Shown here piece by piece: positions 7,607 to 11,078 of a stretch of 11,078 bases of DNA. The translations under genes were made by a program, and so were the position numbers. Under the pieces are notes generated by a model. That model did no database searches. It saw only the letters and a program-made list of their open reading frames with translations, and was not told the origin of the DNA. How positions within the stretch are numbered: position 1 is the first letter of the stretch; every line of letters begins with the position of its first letter. The stretch comes from Globobulimina sp. (taxonomy: Eukaryota; Foraminifera; Rotaliida), in NCBI GenBank assembly GCA_003354225.1, contig PIVH01000015.1, positions 1-11,078 on the forward strand, given 5' to 3'.

Positions 7607-8620
7607 ATGTACATTATTCCCGAAACAAAAGATTTAAATAATGCGGCAATTGAGAAAAATGCATTGTCCGCAGGCGAATCTCAACGTTTTAAATCAATCA
7701 TCGACTCATCAATAGACAGTTTAAACATAGCTCAACTTTTACATAAACAGAACTTTACGCATTATACCAATTATATTGGCAATATAGATAATAATAGAGA
7801 TTACAATGATGCACAAATGATTGATAATAAGTTTGAAGAAATAATGGATTTATTCCGGCAAACAAGCAACGAATTGGATAAAAAGCAATGTTGGAATACA
7901 CTGAAATTATTTATAACAAACAAATTTGAAATAAAAAAAGAAAGACAAGAATTATTAAAACTGATTTGTGATATTATTCAACGAAAAAAAGAAATTGAAA
8001 ATGAAATAATAAATGAAAGAAAAGAATTTACAAAACAAGAAAATATGATGATAAAAGATATTAATATTTTACAGAAACGATTTAATATTTTAGATCATCA
8101 AAGTAATGAGGATTTGCATTATGAAAAAGCAATATGTTCATCACAACGATCATCATTAAATACATTATATAATAATAAAATAGATTTAATTGAAAATGAG
8201 AAGAATTTATTATGCGCGGATTTGAACAATGAAGAAATAGTCCATAAGCATTGTATAAATTATTTGGATCATCATAATAAATCTGTTATTCATTCAATAC
8301 AAAAAACAAAGAAAATGCAGTTTGATAATGTGGAATGTGCAGATAAAATGATATCGGAATTACGTGCATCATTTAATAATATAACCAATCAATATAATGA
8401 AATAAATGAGAAAGTCATTTCATTCCAAAACAAGAAACGTGACAAGGAATTAAATATAAAATTATTGGATCAAAAACAGAAACAACTACAAATTGAGAAA
8501 ACAAAAGAAATCACATCGCATGTCTTTCAAAAAATTGTTGCAAAATTTAATAAAAAAAAACCTAAAAAAGTTGCAAAAAAGAAAAAAACAAAGAAAGGGA
8601 AAAAGAAGAAGAAAAAGTGA
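7607..8620 (+). CDS. Coiled-coil protein with polylysine C-terminal tail
   Basis: 337 residues, single exon, no family recognised. Residues 1-100 are mixed and Asn/Asp-rich. From about 85 to 310 the chain is a nearly continuous run of heptad-compatible helix rich in Lys, Glu, Asn, Ile and Leu, with His-rich breaks near residues 215-228. The last 25 residues are mostly Lys, with KKKPKK, KKKK and a final KKKKKK, encoded by both AAA and AAG. Proteins of this kind are common among axonemal, centrosomal and other cytoskeletal proteins, where Lys-rich ends can contact tubulin or nucleic acid; that role is inference. There is no signal peptide or membrane segment. The chosen start has A at -3, and an in-frame TAA lies about 26 nt upstream, so no longer N-terminus exists without an unseen exon. 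The next gene starts 76 bp downstream on the same strand. Confidence 0.82.
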   Translation: MYIIPETKDLNNAAIEKNALSAGESQRFKSIIDSSIDSLNIAQLLHKQNFTHYTNYIGNIDNNRDYNDAQMIDNKFEEIMDLFRQTSNELDKKQCWNTLKLFITNKFEIKKERQELLKLICDIIQRKKEIENEIINERKEFTKQENMMIKDINILQKRFNILDHQSNEDLHYEKAICSSQRSSLNTLYNNKIDLIENEKNLLCADLNNEEIVHKHCINYLDHHNKSVIHSIQKTKKMQFDNVECADKMISELRASFNNITNQYNEINEKVISFQNKKRDKELNIKLLDQKQKQLQIEKTKEITSHVFQKIVAKFNKKKPKKVAKKKKTKKGKKKKKK

Positions 8621-8696
8621 TTTTAATTAATTTTAACTTTACTTGAAAGGTTTTTACAGAAACGTTTTTCTGTTTCTTGCATTTTCTTAATCAACA
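8621..8696 (+). other. Very short same-strand intergenic region with acceptor-like site and small inverted repeat
   Basis: Only 76 bp hold the 3' UTR of one gene and the promoter and leader of the next. No AATAAA is present. GGTTTTTACAG (8649-8659) resembles a splice acceptor. ACAGAAA (8656-8662) and TTTCTGT (8667-8673) can form a 7-bp stem with a 4-nt loop. Confidence 0.4.
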
Positions 8697-9581
8697 ATGG
8701 CTCAGCAGCCAGGCACAGAGGAGAAGAAAGACAATGATATGAAAGAAGAAAATAATTTATTTAAATTAAAACAACAGTTTGATGTAACGTTAGTAAAATT
8801 TGAGTATGATAATAAGGAAGATTCAAAATGTATACGTCTTACATTCGTTGATAAAGGATCAGAAAATAAATTTCAAACTTATGAGAAAATATATACTGTC
8901 AGAGATTGCATTCAAATTAAAAAAGAAATTGGTTTTGGTGGAATGCAGGTGCATGATTTTATTAATTTGGTGATGGATGCTTTATCATCACAAGATAAAT
9001 CATATTCTGTTGAATTTCAAGTTGAACATTCAAAAGTGTTAACATTAAATGTGGCACACAGTCCCAGCAAATATATGAATATTAAATTTGCATTAACTAT
9101 TCCTGCCAAACAAATGAATCAAAATGATTTATTAAAATTACGTTTAAAAGACGCTGAGAATAAAATCAAACAACTTACACAAAAATTAAATATTTATCAA
9201 ACAAAATGGAAACAGGTTGCAGTACAAAATCCAATATCGACCACAGATTCAACCACTTATAATGCGGATAATTATTTAGTATCAATTACATTGCCACAGA
9301 AAGCAGGAAGATATTTATGTCAATTTTCATTTTCTGCACAAGCTACAAAACATTGGACTCATTGGTGGTTTAAACAGGGAAATACAATTATAGCAAATAA
9401 AAATCTTGCAGGAACGCATAATTTGAATGGTGGATATAAGACTGTATCTCAAATGGCTGTGGTAACTTTAAATGGAGGTGAAAATGAACAAGAACGGATG
9501 ATAAGAGTATACGCAACTGGAGATGTATCATATCCAGTAATATTTAATAATTGTGTACTTGTATGCGAAGAATTGGATTAG
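8697..9581 (+). CDS. SAS-6/XRCC4-like head, coiled coil and C1q/TNF-like beta domain (predicted)
   Basis: 294 residues, single exon. After a charged 20-residue leader, residues about 21-140 look like the globular head of the XRCC4/SAS-6 superfamily. There is a run of beta strands, a helix (HDFINLVMDAL, 86-96), a further beta pair, and a last strand with SKYMNIKFALTIP (124-136) leading straight into a short coiled coil (about 142-172), as SAS-6 heads do. After a Thr/Ser/Asn linker, residues 191-292 read as a compact all-beta domain. It has AGRYLCQFSFSA (203-214), the aromatic HWTHWWFK (219-226), then SQMAVVTLNGGENEQ (251-265) and a final hydrophobic strand, a pattern typical of C1q/TNF-type jelly rolls. 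There is no signal peptide, so the beta domain would be cytoplasmic. The gene is real; both domain names are pattern-based and uncertain. A centriole or DNA-repair scaffold role would be speculative. Confidence 0.85.
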   Translation: MAQQPGTEEKKDNDMKEENNLFKLKQQFDVTLVKFEYDNKEDSKCIRLTFVDKGSENKFQTYEKIYTVRDCIQIKKEIGFGGMQVHDFINLVMDALSSQDKSYSVEFQVEHSKVLTLNVAHSPSKYMNIKFALTIPAKQMNQNDLLKLRLKDAENKIKQLTQKLNIYQTKWKQVAVQNPISTTDSTTYNADNYLVSITLPQKAGRYLCQFSFSAQATKHWTHWWFKQGNTIIANKNLAGTHNLNGGYKTVSQMAVVTLNGGENEQERMIRVYATGDVSYPVIFNNCVLVCEELD

Positions 9582-9613
9582 TGTGATGTTAATCTGTGTC
9601 GATGTTTAAGGTT
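9582..9613. other. Tail-to-tail junction of 32 bp
   Basis: The stop codons of the plus-strand gene (TAG ending at 9581) and the minus-strand kinase gene (starting at 9614) are separated by 32 bp. Any normal 3' UTR must run into the opposite coding region. Confidence 0.8.
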
Positions 9614-10357
9614 CTAACGAAGTTTTAATTGCTTTATATTGTCGTCAATAACATGTTTAAACGCCTGTATTGTGTCATTATTTTCGATGATGACATACGA
9701 TTTAATATGTTTTGAATTTTCAAGAATTGATATTTTTTCTTTATTTCCCATTTGACTTTCAATTCTATTCATTGCCTGTTGTTGTTTCAAATTATTTCTT
9801 TGCATTAATCTTAAACAAGCAATGTCTTTTGAAGCTGTTGTCATCCATATTTCATCAAATATAGCCAATGTATGCCATTTTGCTTCCAATAGCACAGCTG
9901 CTTCGATAAAAAGCAGATTGTTAACGTTTTGGTTTTTATTCCGTTTGAATTGAGTGGCAATGTCAACAATTTGTTTCCCGATTATTGGCCACATGATGTT
10001 ATTTAAATCATTCATCTTATTTTTATCTGAAAAAACTATCGGACCCAATATTTTACGATCTATTTCTCGTTTTATATTTGAATCTTGTTTGTTTTCATCT
10101 TTATTATTATTTAATTCCTTTATTTTTAACACTTTATCACCAAATGTCTTCACAATCGCATCAATCACAGATTCATTTGTCAGTATTTGATGTCCAAGTT
10201 TATCTGCATTGACTACCTCAAAATTATATTCTTCCTTCAATGTCAAACACAATGATGATTTCCCAGAAGCAATACCACCGCAAACACCAATCACTGTCTT
10301 GTTTATTGTACTATGAGTAATAGTGCCAAGTAAATTATCAAGTGTTTCCAGAGCCAT
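9614..10357 (-). CDS. Dephospho-CoA kinase, CoA-synthase (COASY) type
   Basis: 247 residues, single exon. It phosphorylates the 3'-OH of the dephospho-CoA ribose with ATP, the last step of coenzyme A synthesis. The P-loop GGIASGKS is at 27-34. NADKLGH (50-56) carries the conserved Asp (D52) of the DPCK signature. DRKILGPIVFSD (100-111) matches the DRxxLgxxVF motif, and EAAVLLEA (152-159) the substrate-binding strand. QRNNLKQQQAMNRIESQM (186-203) is the conserved lid region with R187 and R198. IMWPII (121-126) has Trp where bacterial CoaE usually has His, which is characteristic of the kinase half of animal-type bifunctional CoA synthase. The phosphopantetheine adenylyltransferase half is absent: the reading frame starts 20 residues before the P-loop strand. 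A low-complexity Asn/Lys/Asp insert sits at 82-96. The start has A at -3 and G at +4. It diverges from the HMA gene and converges on the gene ending at 9581. Confidence 0.92.
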   Translation of the reverse strand: MALETLDNLLGTITHSTINKTVIGVCGGIASGKSSLCLTLKEEYNFEVVNADKLGHQILTNESVIDAIVKTFGDKVLKIKELNNNKDENKQDSNIKREIDRKILGPIVFSDKNKMNDLNNIMWPIIGKQIVDIATQFKRNKNQNVNNLLFIEAAVLLEAKWHTLAIFDEIWMTTASKDIACLRLMQRNNLKQQQAMNRIESQMGNKEKISILENSKHIKSYVIIENNDTIQAFKHVIDDNIKQLKLR

Positions 10358-10419
10358 TCTTAAATCTTCAGTAATATTTTTTAAGTTGGTTCGATTCTCT
10401 TTTATTTTACAATCAAACC
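10358..10419. promoter_or_regulatory. 62-bp bidirectional promoter region
   Basis: The start codons of the kinase (minus) and the HMA gene (plus) are only 62 bp apart, so both leaders and core promoters must fit here or overlap coding sequence. It is T-rich. The GGTTCGATTC inside it is not part of a tRNA, because its flanks do not pair. Confidence 0.5.
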
Positions 10420-11078
10420 ATGTTACAAATAGCTATATTGAATGTTAAAGGCATGACATGTGCAACGTGCGCAGGTGCAATTGAAAAATTATTACGTCCA
10501 CTCAACGGAATCAATGAAGCCTCAGTCTCATTATTAATGAACCAGGCAGTCGTTGAGTTTGATGAAAATGTTATTAAAATCGAAGATATTATTGAAGAAA
10601 TTGAAGATGTTGGATTTGACGCAAATCTTTCTTCTGTTTCAAAAAAACGAGACAAAACAAACAAGAAAACAATCACTCAAAAACATAATCGCAACAGAAA
10701 AACGTGGTGATTTGGTCATCGAATGTTGACGGAACAAATAACGAACAATATAATCAACGTTTTTTTTATAATATTACCAATTCTTTACCAGGAATTATGA
10801 AGATTATATTTAATAAATCCGATAGTTATAATTTATTGATATATTTTGATAAAACTATTGTTTTACCAATGACTATTACTCATTTATTACAATCAAAAAA
10901 TATTAAAATATCCGATATTTCATTATCGAAAGCATACCCAAACGAATTAAATGACGAAAAAAAAGAAAAAGATAAATTAATAATGAGCGAATTAAAGCAA
11001 ATTACATTTCAAATATCCAATAATTTGCATGTTGATGCAGTTGATTTTACTGCAACAATAAAAACGAAATTTAATGAC
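10420..11078 (+). CDS. N-terminus of a probable copper P-type ATPase (HMA domains), 2 exons, C-terminus off the window
   Basis: Exons 10420-10635 and 10698-11078 give 199 residues before the edge. Residues 3-70 are a clear heavy-metal-associated (HMA) domain: GMTCATC at 11-17 with C14 and C17 binding Cu(I), then LNGI, VEFDE and VGFDA in the usual places. Such domains sit at the N-terminus of copper-exporting P1B ATPases, but also in chaperones. After splicing, residues 73-146 follow the same plan (VVIW strand, SLPGIMKI, LLIYFDK, HLLQSKNIKI) but lack both cysteines, and about 171-199 seem to begin a third cysteine-free copy. The unspliced frame ends at TGA 10708-10710, giving only 96 residues. 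Multiple HMA copies favour an ATPase, but the catalytic part is not in the window, so a multi-HMA protein of another kind remains possible. The intron is less certain than the first HMA domain. Confidence 0.75.
10636..10697 (+). other. Probable intron in the HMA gene (62 nt)
   Basis: The donor is GTTTCA (weak) and the acceptor CGCAACAG, phase 0. Removing it joins the first HMA domain to a frame that stays open for 127 codons to the window edge and starts with the first strand of a second HMA-like unit. Its size fits the other introns here. Confidence 0.6.

Noticed and set aside
8541-8620. Lysine-rich A/G tract as possible simple-repeat DNA
   Set aside because: It is in frame with the long coiled-coil coding region, mixes AAA and AAG codons and ends in a proper stop, so it is best read as a basic protein tail.
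10386-10400. GGTTCGATTC, resembling the T-loop of a tRNA
   Set aside because: The bases on each side do not form a T stem, and no anticodon arm or acceptor stem fits in the 62-bp spacer.

Overview
This is a stretch of nuclear DNA from a eukaryote, most likely a unicellular one with a compact, AT-rich genome. Three genes need short spliceosomal introns (about 51-72 nt, GT...AG) to stay open. There are no Shine-Dalgarno-led operons, start codons mostly carry A at -3, and all three standard stop codons are used. The protein families are also eukaryotic: a spastin-type AAA ATPase with an MIT domain, a CoA-synthase-type dephospho-CoA kinase, a seven-helix membrane protein and a SAS-6/XRCC4-like head. 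The lineage cannot be fixed from the sequence. No RNA gene, transposon, virus or CRISPR array was found.

Layout. 1-1370 (-): three-exon gene for a seven-helix, receptor-like membrane protein, running off the left edge. 1488-2418 (+): three-exon gene for a small, probably nuclear orphan protein, head to head with the first across 117 bp. 2547-5924 (+): intronless gene for a 1125-residue AAA ATPase carrying PDZ-like modules, a zinc-finger-like Cys/His cluster, an MIT domain and a spastin-like motor. 5925-6304: convergent spacer. 6305-7117 (-): TenA/THI-4 family enzyme. 7118-7606: divergent spacer with a 13-bp tandem repeat. 7607-8620 (+): coiled-coil protein with a polylysine tail. 8697-9581 (+): predicted SAS-6/XRCC4-like head, coiled coil and C1q/TNF-like beta domain. 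9614-10357 (-): dephospho-CoA kinase, ending 32 bp from its convergent neighbour. 10420-11078 (+): N-terminal part of a probable copper P-type ATPase or other HMA protein, with one intact and two apparently degenerate metal-binding domains, running off the right edge.

The genes form no single pathway. There is a loose cytoskeletal theme (a probable microtubule-severing-type AAA protein, a coiled-coil protein, a centriole-head-like protein) and two cofactor enzymes (thiamine salvage, CoA synthesis). The main novelty candidates are two multidomain proteins: the PDZ/zinc-finger/MIT/AAA protein and the SAS-6-like/C1q-like fusion. Both domain readings come from sequence patterns only and need profile or structure searches.
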